Source: Campylobacteraceae bacterium | GTDB taxonomy: Bacteria > Campylobacterota > Campylobacteria > Campylobacterales > Campylobacteraceae | NCBI GenBank assembly: GCA_031256525.1 | Contig: JAIRQK010000170.1 | Coordinates: 1-6,536, forward strand | Length of the DNA stretch: 6,536 nucleotides | Direction: 5' to 3' | Shown: positions 1 through 6,148 of the stretch, one piece after another | How the letters are laid out: every line of letters starts with the position of its first letter | Position numbering within the stretch: the first letter of the stretch is position 1 | Notes under the pieces: generated by a model | Database searches by the model: none | What the model was told of the DNA's origin: nothing | What the model saw: the letters and a program-made list of their open reading frames with translations, nothing else | Program-made: the position numbers and the translations under genes

Positions 1-319
1 GATAAAGTCCCATAAGACGACGACAATACATTCTAAGAGCTCTTATATGTATATATAACTCTTTCTTTTCTTCGTTGTATTTTCTTTCTATTTCTTTAGT
101 TTTTATAAATATTAAATAATCTTTGTAGTAAAAATACCAATTTGTACTTAATACTTTACCCTCTCCATAATCACCCTCTGTGCTTTTATAATCCACCATG
201 AGCCACATCCCTCTATCCCTATCAATTGCCCAATGTCCTCCATAAAAAAATTTCATTTTTTCTTTGACACTATATTTTTCAATATCCTCGTTAGGCATCA
301 TTTCATTTACATAAGCCAT
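1..319 (-). CDS. Unrecognised hypothetical protein, 3' end beyond the window edge
   Basis: An open frame of 106 codons runs from ATG at 319 to the left edge without a stop, so the C-terminus is missing. The start is well supported. A Shine-Dalgarno-like AAAGGG lies at 332-327, 7 nt before the ATG, and an in-frame TAG at 340-338 excludes any start further upstream. The visible part begins MAYVNEMMPNEDIEKYSVKE and is rich in aromatic and charged residues. It has a tryptophan-containing stretch around residues 29-39 (HWAIDRDRGMW), an aromatic stretch around 62-70 (NWYFYYKDY) and a Lys/Glu-rich, probably helical, segment after that. There is no signal peptide or clear membrane span in this part. 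Only 23 nt separate it from the stop of the upstream NtrC-like regulator, so the two are probably co-transcribed. I do not recognise the family and assign no function. Confidence refers to it being a real gene. Confidence 0.72.
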   Translation of the reverse strand, partial: MAYVNEMMPNEDIEKYSVKEKMKFFYGGHWAIDRDRGMWLMVDYKSTEGDYGEGKVLSTNWYFYYKDYLIFIKTKEIERKYNEEKKELYIHIRALRMYCRRLMGLY

Positions 320-342
320 TCTGTTACCCTTTCTTGTCTATA

Positions 343-1110
343 CTACAAAAAACTTTCATATTCGTACACCTTTTTTCTTAAAGTGTTTCTATTTATTCCA
401 AACTTTTTAGCCATAGCAAGTTGGGAGTTAAACTTTTTATATCCAGCTCGAATTAGCGGAACATCAAAAAGATAGAGTAAATTTTTATAATCGTCTCCAC
501 TTCCAATTTTTTTCTCCAAAAAATCCTCTAAAATGTTTAAAATATCATCTTCAGTAAACCCATTAACTATGATAGATTTATAGATAGAATACCTCAAAGA
601 GTTCGCATTTTTGCTAACATCGAGCTTGATATTTTCGATATTTAAAGAGGTGTTGTGGTTTGAAAAAAAGAGATTTGCTTCATCAAAAAACTTTTTGGCT
701 AAAAAACTAACATCTTCCTCTCTTTGGCAAAGCGGTGGAAGGGCTATCTTAAGACTAAAAAAACTATCGATGATTTCGGTACTTAAGCTCTCATCGGCTG
801 TTGCGATAATTCTTGTTGGGTTTGATGTTAAAGCGTTTTTCAACACCTCATAATTTGTAATTTTATGAAAATTTGTCAGTATCAACGCTTGATTTAAACC
901 TAACGCATTTATAACTTCAGATAACTTGGCACAATCAAGCATTTTAGCCTGAACAATAGTTCTTGCTAAAGTTGTTTTTCCAACACCATCTTCACCAACT
1001 ATAACTACGCTAAGATTTAAATTTTTAAGAAGATTTGCAGATTTTAGAGCCTCGATAGAGGCTCTTGAGTTTGCAACGAAATTAGTGTCCGCAACCACAT
1101 CCACCACCAT
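343..1110 (-). CDS. Degenerate NtrC-like AAA+ protein with C-terminal Fis-type HTH
   Basis: This is probably a cytoplasmic DNA-binding regulator related to sigma-54 activators, without a receiver domain. Numbering from ATG at 1110 (255 aa), it has a Walker A GEDGVGKT at 39-46, a sensor-I-like RIIATADESL near 100-109, LPPLCQREEDV at 124-134 (compare LPPLRERxEDI of the family) and a Fis-type helix-turn-helix ending the protein (QLAMAKKFGINRNTLRKKVY, about 230-249). Key parts are missing. No GAFTGA loop is present, the Walker A to Walker B distance is about half that of NtrC, and the Walker B position reads ALILTNFH with no Asp-Glu pair. Sigma-54 activation by the usual mechanism is therefore unlikely. 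ATP binding and DNA binding remain plausible. The start is uncertain. The frame stays open to 1200 inside slyD, and ATG 1110, GTG 1107, GTG 1104 and GTG 1098 are all possible. None has a good ribosome binding site, and family-like sequence begins only at FVANSRAS (about residue 11). Translation is probably coupled to slyD, which it overlaps by up to 29 nt. Confidence 0.8.
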   Translation of the reverse strand: MVVDVVADTNFVANSRASIEALKSANLLKNLNLSVVIVGEDGVGKTTLARTIVQAKMLDCAKLSEVINALGLNQALILTNFHKITNYEVLKNALTSNPTRIIATADESLSTEIIDSFFSLKIALPPLCQREEDVSFLAKKFFDEANLFFSNHNTSLNIENIKLDVSKNANSLRYSIYKSIIVNGFTEDDILNILEDFLEKKIGSGDDYKNLLYLFDVPLIRAGYKKFNSQLAMAKKFGINRNTLRKKVYEYESFL

Positions 1111-1636
1111 GGTTATGGTTATGATTGTGTCCGCCACAACAATCGTCATCATGGTCGCCACAACAACCGCCACCTGCAACCGTACCACTTGAAAGCTCAT
1201 TTTCTGTTGCGTCTCTAACTTCAGAAATTTCTATATTAAAATTCAAATCTTTTCCAGCAAGAGGATGATTAAAATCAATAGTAACCTCTTTGTCGTTAAA
1301 ATTATCAACCACTACTTGCACTGTATTTCCGTCTTCACCTTGTCCATAAAGTGTCATACCTTTGTGAAGTTCTAACCCGGCAAATTGCTCAGCAGGAAGA
1401 GTCTGTTTTGCTTTTTCATCATATTTTCCATAAGCATCTTCTGCTTTGACAACGACATTTGCTCTATCACCTTGGTTTAGATTTGTTATCTCATTTTCTA
1501 ATCCCGGGATAATTTGGTTTTTACCCATTATAAACGATAGTGGTTTTTTTTGTCCAAGGTTTGAATCTAAGATGTTCCCATCAACATCTTTTAATTCATA
1601 ATAGATTGAAACAACTTTATTCTCAGAAATTGACAT
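1082..1636 (-). CDS. slyD: FKBP-type peptidyl-prolyl cis-trans isomerase SlyD with metal-binding tail
   Basis: This is a cytoplasmic prolyl isomerase and chaperone of the SlyD family. In other bacteria SlyD speeds proline-limited folding and delivers nickel to hydrogenase or urease maturation. The protein is 184 aa. The split FKBP domain comprises residues 1-69 (YYELKDVDGNILDS, PLSFIMGKNQIIPGLE, AEDAYG) and 121-147 (DFNHPLAGKDLNF, then VRDATENEL). The insert-in-flap chaperone segment lies between them, about 70-118. From about residue 154 the tail is almost only Gly, Cys, His, Asp and Asn, with 6 Cys and 6 His, including CCGDHDDDCC and a run of three His-Asn steps. That is typical of nickel or zinc binding. 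The ATG at 1636 is preferred over an ATG 13 codons upstream because AGGAGA (1646-1641) precedes it at correct spacing and the FKBP fold begins right after it. It appears to have its own promoter in the 162-nt gap upstream. Confidence 0.95.
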   Translation of the reverse strand: MSISENKVVSIYYELKDVDGNILDSNLGQKKPLSFIMGKNQIIPGLENEITNLNQGDRANVVVKAEDAYGKYDEKAKQTLPAEQFAGLELHKGMTLYGQGEDGNTVQVVVDNFNDKEVTIDFNHPLAGKDLNFNIEISEVRDATENELSSGTVAGGGCCGDHDDDCCGGHNHNHNHGGGCGCGH

Positions 1637-1640
1637 TTTT

Positions 1641-1646
1641 TCTCCT
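1641..1646 (-). promoter_or_regulatory. Ribosome binding site deciding the slyD start
   Basis: AGGAGA on the minus strand lies 4 nt before the ATG at 1636. It supports that start over the in-frame ATG at 1675, which has no comparable site. Confidence 0.8.
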
Positions 1647-1698
1647 AAAATATATGTAAGGTGAGATTTTATCATAAAAACATTAATATTATCTCTCT

Positions 1699-1704
1699 AT
1701 TATA
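1699..1704 (-). promoter_or_regulatory. Candidate -10 element of a slyD promoter
   Basis: A perfect TATAAT reads on the minus strand at 1704-1699, which would give a 5' leader of roughly 55 nt before slyD. No convincing -35 is visible (AACTTG lies 16 nt upstream). That is usual for vegetative promoters in Campylobacterota, which rely on the -10 and AT-rich upstream DNA. This is inferred from sequence only. Confidence 0.5.
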
Positions 1705-1798
1705 TTCTAAGTCTATTTTACAAGTTTTATATTTGTATTTTTTGTGAAATCTTCAAATTTAACTGTTTGCTTTTTGTGGTTTTTATTCTCTTTTTTTA

Positions 1799-2641
1799 TT
1801 AAGAGAAAATTATATCTGTCCCTCTTTCTCTTTTTAGTATTTCTACTATTTTATCGTCATCATTTACATCGTGAACATAAAAGTTTTTATTTGTCGTAAC
1901 AATCCTTTTCCAACTGTTTATCGAATAAGCTCCTCCAGAAATTGTGTTAATAGATATAATATCGCTAATTTTAATTTTAACATCTTTCATAAATAGAAAT
2001 CTTCTTTCAATTAAAATATAATCTTCATAAATAGCAATTTTTTTAAATGATAAAATATCAATTAATACTCCCATATAATGGTATAAACAACCTACACCTA
2101 AAAGAATAACAAATGAAGCAATAGGCATTTCATGTGATCTAATTTTAAAAATAGACAATAGTGCCAAAACCGACATTATATTGCCAATTAGTGTAAAAAA
2201 CAAATTCCAAAACAAAAAGATAACAATACAGAAAACCGAACGTTTTTTAACTTCAAAAATTGGTTTTTCTTTGTGTTCTTTATCCTCTAACTCAACTTTT
2301 AGAGGCAAAAACAATAAAATAATATTACGAATTACCACACACACAATAATAGCCAATATAAAACCCAAAACAGATAACATTCGATAAAAATCATTGATAT
2401 TTGGTATTGGTTCTTTTTTAAAAACAAATACAAGAGCAATAATTAAACAATTGCATAAAAAAATAAGGAGAAAAACATCTAAAATAAATAATTTAGTAAA
2501 AAGTGGGGTTTTGTATTTGGTGCTACAATTTTCACAAGCAACAGCAATACTATTTTTCACAGAAAACAGACTACTAAGCCCATTTGTCTTTTTTACTTCA
2601 TTTCCACACTTTTCGCATTTAAAATTAGTCAATCCCATCAT
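1799..2641 (-). CDS. Unrecognised membrane protein: zinc ribbon, four TM segments, PH-like C-terminus
   Basis: The predicted protein is 280 aa with three parts. The N-terminus (residues 6-45) carries two CxxC knuckles, C9/C12 (FKCEKCGNEV) and C36/C39 (ACENCSTKY), as in a zinc ribbon. Four hydrophobic segments follow at about 52-74, 89-114, 137-165 and 174-198. The last 80 residues (KKIAIYEDYILIERRFLF, then VKIKISDIISI, then FYVHDV) have an alternating hydrophobic pattern with a final amphipathic helix. This resembles bacterial PH-like (bPH) domains that follow membrane spans. The fold calls are inference from pattern, not family recognition. Two adjacent ATGs (2641 and 2638) are possible, with only a weak GAG upstream; 2638 has the better spacing. 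The 16-nt gap behind dcd suggests co-transcription with dcd. No substrate or pathway can be assigned. Confidence 0.78.
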   Translation of the reverse strand: MMGLTNFKCEKCGNEVKKTNGLSSLFSVKNSIAVACENCSTKYKTPLFTKLFILDVFLLIFLCNCLIIALVFVFKKEPIPNINDFYRMLSVLGFILAIIVCVVIRNIILLFLPLKVELEDKEHKEKPIFEVKKRSVFCIVIFLFWNLFFTLIGNIMSVLALLSIFKIRSHEMPIASFVILLGVGCLYHYMGVLIDILSFKKIAIYEDYILIERRFLFMKDVKIKISDIISINTISGGAYSINSWKRIVTTNKNFYVHDVNDDDKIVEILKRERGTDIIFS

Positions 2642-2657
2642 TGCTCTTTTTTATTTT

Positions 2658-3221
2658 TTAATGATTTAAAATTTTAGGAAGTGTTATCCCTGTTTGTCCT
2701 TGATATTTACCGCGTTTATCTTGATATGTAGTGTCACAATTTGTATCACCTTCAAAAAATAGAACTTGGGCAATTCCCTCATTTGCGTAAATTTTTGCAG
2801 GAAGTGGTGTTGTATTTGAAATCTCGATAGTTATATGCCCTTCAAAAGCTGGTTCAAATGGAGTAACATTTACGATAATTCCACACCTTGCGTATGTACT
2901 TTTTCCAAGACATATAGCCAAAACATTTTTTGGTATTTTAAAATATTCAAGCGTGCGAGCCAATGCAAAAGAGTTAGGCGGTACGATACATACATCACCA
3001 ATAAAATCAACAACATTTTTATCATCGAAGTTTTTAGGGTCAACAACCGTTGAGTTTACATTTGTAAATATTTTAAACTCATTACCAACTCTTATATCGT
3101 ATCCGTAGCTACTAACGCCATAACTGATGACATTTTTTCCGACTTGACTATCGAAGAATGGGTCTATCATTCCCTCTTTTATTGATTTCTCTTTTATCCA
3201 ATTATCAGCTTTTAAGCCCAT
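2658..3221 (-). CDS. dcd: dCTP deaminase
   Basis: This cytoplasmic enzyme deaminates dCTP to dUTP plus ammonia, the route by which dUTPase then supplies dUMP for thymidylate synthesis. The 187-aa length is normal for the family. Visible hallmarks are [12 protein letters not shown] (33-44), the nucleotide-binding GKSTYARCG (106-114), [10 protein letters not shown] (120-129) with the catalytic glutamate at E128, and the C-terminal lid [13 protein letters not shown] (172-184). An intact YQGQTG lid of this monofunctional form argues against a bifunctional dCTP deaminase/dUTPase, but I cannot exclude it. The start ATG has AAGGAT 6 nt upstream. The gene is divergent from accB across a 108-nt gap with a palindromic promoter candidate. 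The same divergent dcd/accB pairing is known from Campylobacter and Helicobacter genomes (recalled, not searched). Confidence 0.96.
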   Translation of the reverse strand: MGLKADNWIKEKSIKEGMIDPFFDSQVGKNVISYGVSSYGYDIRVGNEFKIFTNVNSTVVDPKNFDDKNVVDFIGDVCIVPPNSFALARTLEYFKIPKNVLAICLGKSTYARCGIIVNVTPFEPAFEGHITIEISNTTPLPAKIYANEGIAQVLFFEGDTNCDTTYQDKRGKYQGQTGITLPKILNH

Positions 3222-3254
3222 AAATTATCCTTGAGTTTTAAGTTATAGTTTTTA

Positions 3255-3281
3255 TAAAGTGTGGTATTATAACACACTTTA
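3255..3281. promoter_or_regulatory. Palindrome holding overlapping divergent extended -10 promoters (dcd / accB)
   Basis: Perfect 9-bp inverted arms, TAAAGTGTG at 3255-3263 and CACACTTTA at 3273-3281, flank a 9-nt centre. On the minus strand the centre plus arm gives TGT followed by TATAAT (hexamer 3271-3266), a perfect extended -10 for dcd. On the plus strand it gives TGG followed by TATTAT (3265-3270), an extended -10 for accB. Predicted start sites near 3259 (dcd) and 3277 (accB) would leave leaders of about 38 and 53 nt. The arms could also be an operator for a dimeric repressor. The sequence pattern is directly visible; promoter activity is inferred. Confidence 0.6.
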
Positions 3282-3282
3282 A

Positions 3283-3296
3283 TCGTTTATCGTTTA
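3283..3296. repeat. Tandem 7-bp direct repeat TCGTTTA x2
   Basis: Two adjacent copies of TCGTTTA occupy 3283-3289 and 3290-3296, next to the palindrome. They fall in the predicted -35 region for dcd and in the accB leader. The repeat is short and may be chance in AT-rich DNA. Confidence 0.4.
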
Positions 3297-3317
3297 AGAA
3301 ATTTTTACTATGTTAAC

Positions 3318-3324
3318 AAGGAGG
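3318..3324 (+). promoter_or_regulatory. Strong ribosome binding site of accB
   Basis: AAGGAGG is a full Shine-Dalgarno match 5 nt before the ATG at 3330. It is the strongest such site in the window and fixes the accB start. Confidence 0.88.
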
Positions 3325-3329
3325 TCTAT

Positions 3330-3806
3330 ATGTTGGATAAAGATGTAAGAGAGTTGCTGAAGATATTTGACAAAAGCAACATGAGCAAACTTAAAATCAA
3401 ACAAGGAGATTTTGAAATTGAGCTTAAAAAAAATGGTGGTGAATGTGTTTATTCTACTGAAGAGCCAAAACCAATCACTACAACACAGATAGTAAATACA
3501 CAAGTTGAGCAAAAAGCAATCGAAAATAGAAGCAGTGATGTTATCAGTAACGCATCAACAAGCAAACACCCAACATTCAAATCACCAATGGTTGGAACAT
3601 TTTACAAATCACCATCTCCGGGAGCTGAAGCATTTGTAAAAATAGGGTCTGTTGTTAAAAAAGGTCAATCAATAGCAATTATCGAAGCTATGAAAATTAT
3701 GAATGAAATTGATGCCGAATATGACTGTAGGATAGTTGATATATTAGTTGAGGATGGGCAACCAGTTGAGTTTGAAATGCCATTATTTAGCGTGGAGAGA
3801 GTTTAA
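3330..3806 (+). CDS. accB: Biotin carboxyl carrier protein of acetyl-CoA carboxylase
   Basis: This is the swinging-arm subunit of acetyl-CoA carboxylase. It carries biotin that is carboxylated by AccC and then donates the carboxyl group to acetyl-CoA at AccAD, making malonyl-CoA for fatty acid synthesis. The 158-aa length is typical. Residues 1-35 form the conserved N-terminal helix/strand region ([20 protein letters not shown], then FEIELKK). Residues 40-80 are a Thr/Ser/Gln/Asn-rich flexible linker. Residues 81-158 form the biotinyl domain, with SPMVGTFY (85-92) and the biotinylation motif [10 protein letters not shown], in which K122 is the lysine that takes biotin. The stop TAA shares its last base with the start of accC, so the two subunits are translationally coupled. 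accA and accD are not in the window and are usually elsewhere in this group. Confidence 0.97.
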   Translation: MLDKDVRELLKIFDKSNMSKLKIKQGDFEIELKKNGGECVYSTEEPKPITTTQIVNTQVEQKAIENRSSDVISNASTSKHPTFKSPMVGTFYKSPSPGAEAFVKIGSVVKKGQSIAIIEAMKIMNEIDAEYDCRIVDILVEDGQPVEFEMPLFSVERV

Positions 3807-5140
3807 TGAGTAAGATAAAAAGAGTATTAGTAGCCAACAGAGGCGAAATAGCATTAAGAGCTATAAGGACTATAAAAGAGATGGGTAAGCAAGCAATTGC
3901 TGTTTATTCTACAGCGGATAAAGATGCACTCTATTTAAGATATGCTGATGCGTCTATCTGTATCGGTGGAGAGAAATCATCTCAAAGTTATTTGAGTATT
4001 CCAGCGATTATATCAGCAGCTGAAATAAGCGAGTGTGATGCTATATTTCCGGGATATGGTTTTTTAAGTGAAAATCAAAACTTTGTAGAAGTATGCGAAC
4101 ATCATAATATAAAATTCATTGGACCAAGTGCTGATGCTATGATAATGATGAGCGACAAGAGTAAAGCAAAAGATGTTATGAAAAAAGCAGGAATTCCTGT
4201 TATTCCAGGAAGTGATGGAGCATTGAATGATTTGGAAGATGCGAAAAAAACTGCTGAAAAAATGGGCTATCCTGTAATCATAAAAGCTGCCGCAGGTGGC
4301 GGTGGACGCGGAATGAGGGTTGTAGAAAAAGCAGAAGATATTGAAAAACTCTATTTAGCAGCTGAAAGCGAAGCAAAAACTGCTTTTGGAGATGGAACGC
4401 TATATATGGAAAAGTTTATCAGAAAACCAAGACATATAGAGGTGCAAGTTGTAGGTGATAGACATGGAAATGCTATACACATAGGAGAGCGCGACTGCTC
4501 AATGCAAAGAAGACACCAAAAACTTATCGAAGAGTCCCCAGCGATTTTATTAGATGAGGAGACAAGAAAAAAACTTCACGAAACTGCGATTCGTGCAACA
4601 AAAGCAATTGGATATGAAAATGCGGGAACATTTGAGTTTTTAGTAGATGAGAATAAAAATTTCTATTTTATGGAGATGAATACAAGACTTCAAGTTGAAC
4701 ACTGCGTGAGCGAAATGGTAAGTGGTCTTGATATTATCGAGTTGATGATAAAAGTGGCTGAAGGCGAAAAACTTCCTCCTCAAGAGAGTATAAAACTTAA
4801 AGGTCACTCTATCGAATGTAGAATTACAGCAGAAGATCCGGTTAGATTTATACCAAGTCCGGGTAGAATAAGCACATATATAGTTCCGGGCGGAAGAAAT
4901 GTGAGAATGGATTCACACGCTTATCAAAACTATGTTGTTCCTCCTCATTATGACTCTATGATAGGAAAACTTATCGTTTGGGCAGAAGATAGAACAAGGG
5001 CTATAGCTAAAATGAAACAAGCGTTAAGCGAGCTTACTATTGAGGGCATTAGTTGTACAAGAGATTTTCATCTTAAAATGATGGACAATCCAGACTTTAT
5101 AAACAACAATTTTGATACAAACTATTTAAGTAACCACTAA
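3806..5140 (+). CDS. accC: Biotin carboxylase subunit of acetyl-CoA carboxylase
   Basis: This enzyme carboxylates the AccB-bound biotin, using ATP and bicarbonate. It has 444 aa against 449 in E. coli. The order of domains is an N-terminal domain starting RVLVANRGEIALR (6-18), with FPGYGFLSEN (81-90); an ATP-grasp domain with K160 and the glycine-rich AAAGGGGRGMR (161-171), RHIEVQVVGD (209-218), GERDCSMQRRHQK (227-239), E277 and MEMNTRLQVEH (289-299), holding the catalytic Glu/Arg residues E290, R294 and E298; and a C-terminal domain with IECRITAEDP (336-345) and HYDSMIGKLI (381-390). All expected active-site motifs are intact. Translation starts at the ATG in TAATG, with GGAGAG at 3794-3799 as ribosome binding site, so expression is tied to accB. 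An AT-rich hairpin begins 10 nt after its stop codon. Confidence 0.97.
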   Translation: MSKIKRVLVANRGEIALRAIRTIKEMGKQAIAVYSTADKDALYLRYADASICIGGEKSSQSYLSIPAIISAAEISECDAIFPGYGFLSENQNFVEVCEHHNIKFIGPSADAMIMMSDKSKAKDVMKKAGIPVIPGSDGALNDLEDAKKTAEKMGYPVIIKAAAGGGGRGMRVVEKAEDIEKLYLAAESEAKTAFGDGTLYMEKFIRKPRHIEVQVVGDRHGNAIHIGERDCSMQRRHQKLIEESPAILLDEETRKKLHETAIRATKAIGYENAGTFEFLVDENKNFYFMEMNTRLQVEHCVSEMVSGLDIIELMIKVAEGEKLPPQESIKLKGHSIECRITAEDPVRFIPSPGRISTYIVPGGRNVRMDSHAYQNYVVPPHYDSMIGKLIVWAEDRTRAIAKMKQALSELTIEGISCTRDFHLKMMDNPDFINNNFDTNYLSNH

Positions 5141-5149
5141 AATCTTACA

Positions 5150-5183
5150 TATTATTATCCTTTATTTTTAGAGGATAATAATA
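5150..5183. terminator. AT-rich hairpin after accC, possible bidirectional terminator
   Basis: Perfect 12-bp arms lie at 5150-5161 (TATTATTATCCT) and 5172-5183 around a 10-nt loop. The hairpin sits 10 nt after the accC stop codon. Neither strand has a U-tract after the stem, and only two G-C pairs strengthen it, so classical rho-independent termination is doubtful. Its position between convergent genes is what suggests a terminator. Confidence 0.5.
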
Positions 5184-5227
5184 CCCATTTAACAATATCG
5201 CCAAAGAGTGATTTTTACAAGAAGTAA

Positions 5228-5265
5228 TTTAGTTTACATGTGATTTTCATAACATGTAAACTAAA
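5228..5265. terminator. Second, 14-bp perfect hairpin ahead of the convergent gene end
   Basis: Arms TTTAGTTTACATGT at 5228-5241 and the exact reverse complement at 5252-5265 enclose a 10-nt loop. On the minus strand it begins 10 nt after the chaperone gene's stop codon, where a terminator for that gene would be expected. It also lacks a long U-tract on either strand. Alternatives are a dispersed repeat or a protein-binding site, since each arm contains the self-complementary ACATGT. Confidence 0.5.
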
Positions 5266-5274
5266 ATGTATAAA

Positions 5275-6120
5275 TTAAGGAAGTCTGATAACTGTTATAG
5301 TTGAGCGAGATTTTAACTTTTCAAAATAGTCGCTTAATATTTCCATCTCTTTGTCTTGTGCAACTTTTTGTGCAATCATATTTTCAGCTTGTTCAAAAGG
5401 CAATACACTTATATCATTTTTTTTATGAAGAAAAAATCTTATATAGTCATCTTTTGTTTCGATGATATTTGAAAAACTCTCTTCATCTGTATTTGTAAGC
5501 ATTGCAATAACTCTTGCTTCGCTACTTTGGCTATATAGTCTTAATTTTGCAGACTCTACATTTTTAGACTTTGCAGTTGGTGAATTTAGATTTTTCAAAC
5601 TATCAACATTTTTACTTTGAAATCTTGTAACATCAAAACTCTCAACTCTTGTAAATTCGTGTTGGTTTTTGTTGTAATAGTCTAAAACATCATCTTTATT
5701 AAATGCTTGAAACTTGTCTCTAACTATATATTGATACAGTTTATCTCTTTGCATTTTAAGCTTTACATCATTTCTATACTCTTGAGCATTTATGCCTTGA
5801 GCTGCAAGTGCACTTAAAAATCCTTGCGTACTCATATTGTTTCTTGTTGCTATTTGGTTGATTTGTTGCTCTATATCAAAATCACTTATCTCAATGTTCA
5901 TATTTTTAATTTGGCTAAGTTCCAATTTTTGTCTAACCAATAAGTCAACGGCATTTCTTGGTTCAACATTGTACTGTTTTGAAAATTTAAAAATCTCAAA
6001 AAGCGTAACAGGCTCATTTTCAACGATAATAGATATCGCATCTAACAGCTCTGCTTTTGCATGAATGACATTTAAAAATAAAACACAAAAAAACGAGGTA
6101 ACTACTTTTTTTAAACCCAC
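5275..6120 (-). CDS. Periplasmic SurA-like chaperone with degenerate parvulin region
   Basis: This is probably a periplasmic chaperone that binds unfolded outer-membrane or secreted proteins. The protein is 281 aa. It has a signal peptide with a KK n-region, a hydrophobic core and cleavage after HAKA (residue 23). A SurA_N-type helical domain follows, about 24-150 (DAISIIVENEPVTLFEIFKFSKQ, then AVDLLVRQKLELSQI, then DIEQQINQIATRNNMSTQGFLSAL). A region from about 150 to 240 stands where parvulin would be, and a C-terminal helix and strand close the protein. The middle region shows none of the usual parvulin signatures (ARHIL, GGDLG, GYH), so prolyl isomerase activity is doubtful. The start is GTG at 6120, with AAAGGA (6132-6127) 6 nt upstream. 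A TTG at 6126 is also in frame but directly abuts that site. C. jejuni has a SurA-like gene (Cj1289) in the same position between accC and gltX, as I recall. Confidence 0.88.
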   Translation of the reverse strand: MGLKKVVTSFFCVLFLNVIHAKAELLDAISIIVENEPVTLFEIFKFSKQYNVEPRNAVDLLVRQKLELSQIKNMNIEISDFDIEQQINQIATRNNMSTQGFLSALAAQGINAQEYRNDVKLKMQRDKLYQYIVRDKFQAFNKDDVLDYYNKNQHEFTRVESFDVTRFQSKNVDSLKNLNSPTAKSKNVESAKLRLYSQSSEARVIAMLTNTDEESFSNIIETKDDYIRFFLHKKNDISVLPFEQAENMIAQKVAQDKEMEILSDYFEKLKSRSTITVIRLP

Positions 6121-6126
6121 TTGCAA

Positions 6127-6132
6127 TCCTTT
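6127..6132 (-). promoter_or_regulatory. Ribosome binding site that selects the GTG start of the chaperone gene
   Basis: AAAGGA at 6132-6127 leaves 6 nt to the GTG at 6120 and none to the TTG at 6126. GTG is therefore the likely initiator, giving a signal peptide starting MGLKK. Confidence 0.7.
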
Positions 6133-6148
6133 ATTTAAGTAAAAAGTA

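Noticed and set aside
233..475. Plus-strand open frame of 80 codons
   Set aside because: It lies antisense across the edge gene and the regulator's HTH end, with low-complexity Phe/Leu/Ser composition and no ribosome binding site.
1082..1180. The repetitive CAT/AAC/GGT-type codons as a tandem DNA repeat or CRISPR-like array
   Set aside because: The repetition is explained by the Gly/His/Cys/Asn coding of the SlyD metal-binding tail. There are no regular repeat units with unique spacers.
1111..1200. N-terminal extension of the regulator frame up to ATG 1200 (30 further residues, Val/Thr/Ile rich)
   Set aside because: It is the out-of-frame reading of the SlyD tail codons. It has no family-like sequence and no ribosome binding site, and NtrC-like homology starts only after residue 40 of that reading.
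1637..1675. Upstream in-frame ATG 1675 as start of slyD
   Set aside because: The extra 13 residues are not part of the FKBP fold and contain the ribosome binding site of the better start at 1636.
1676..1798. Possible small RNA or riboswitch upstream of slyD
   Set aside because: Apart from a TATAAT and the ribosome binding site I see no stable stem or conserved aptamer pattern in this AT-rich stretch.
6121..6126. TTG at 6126 as start of the SurA-like gene
   Set aside because: It directly abuts AAAGGA with no spacer, while GTG at 6120 has 6-nt spacing and begins a normal KK signal peptide.
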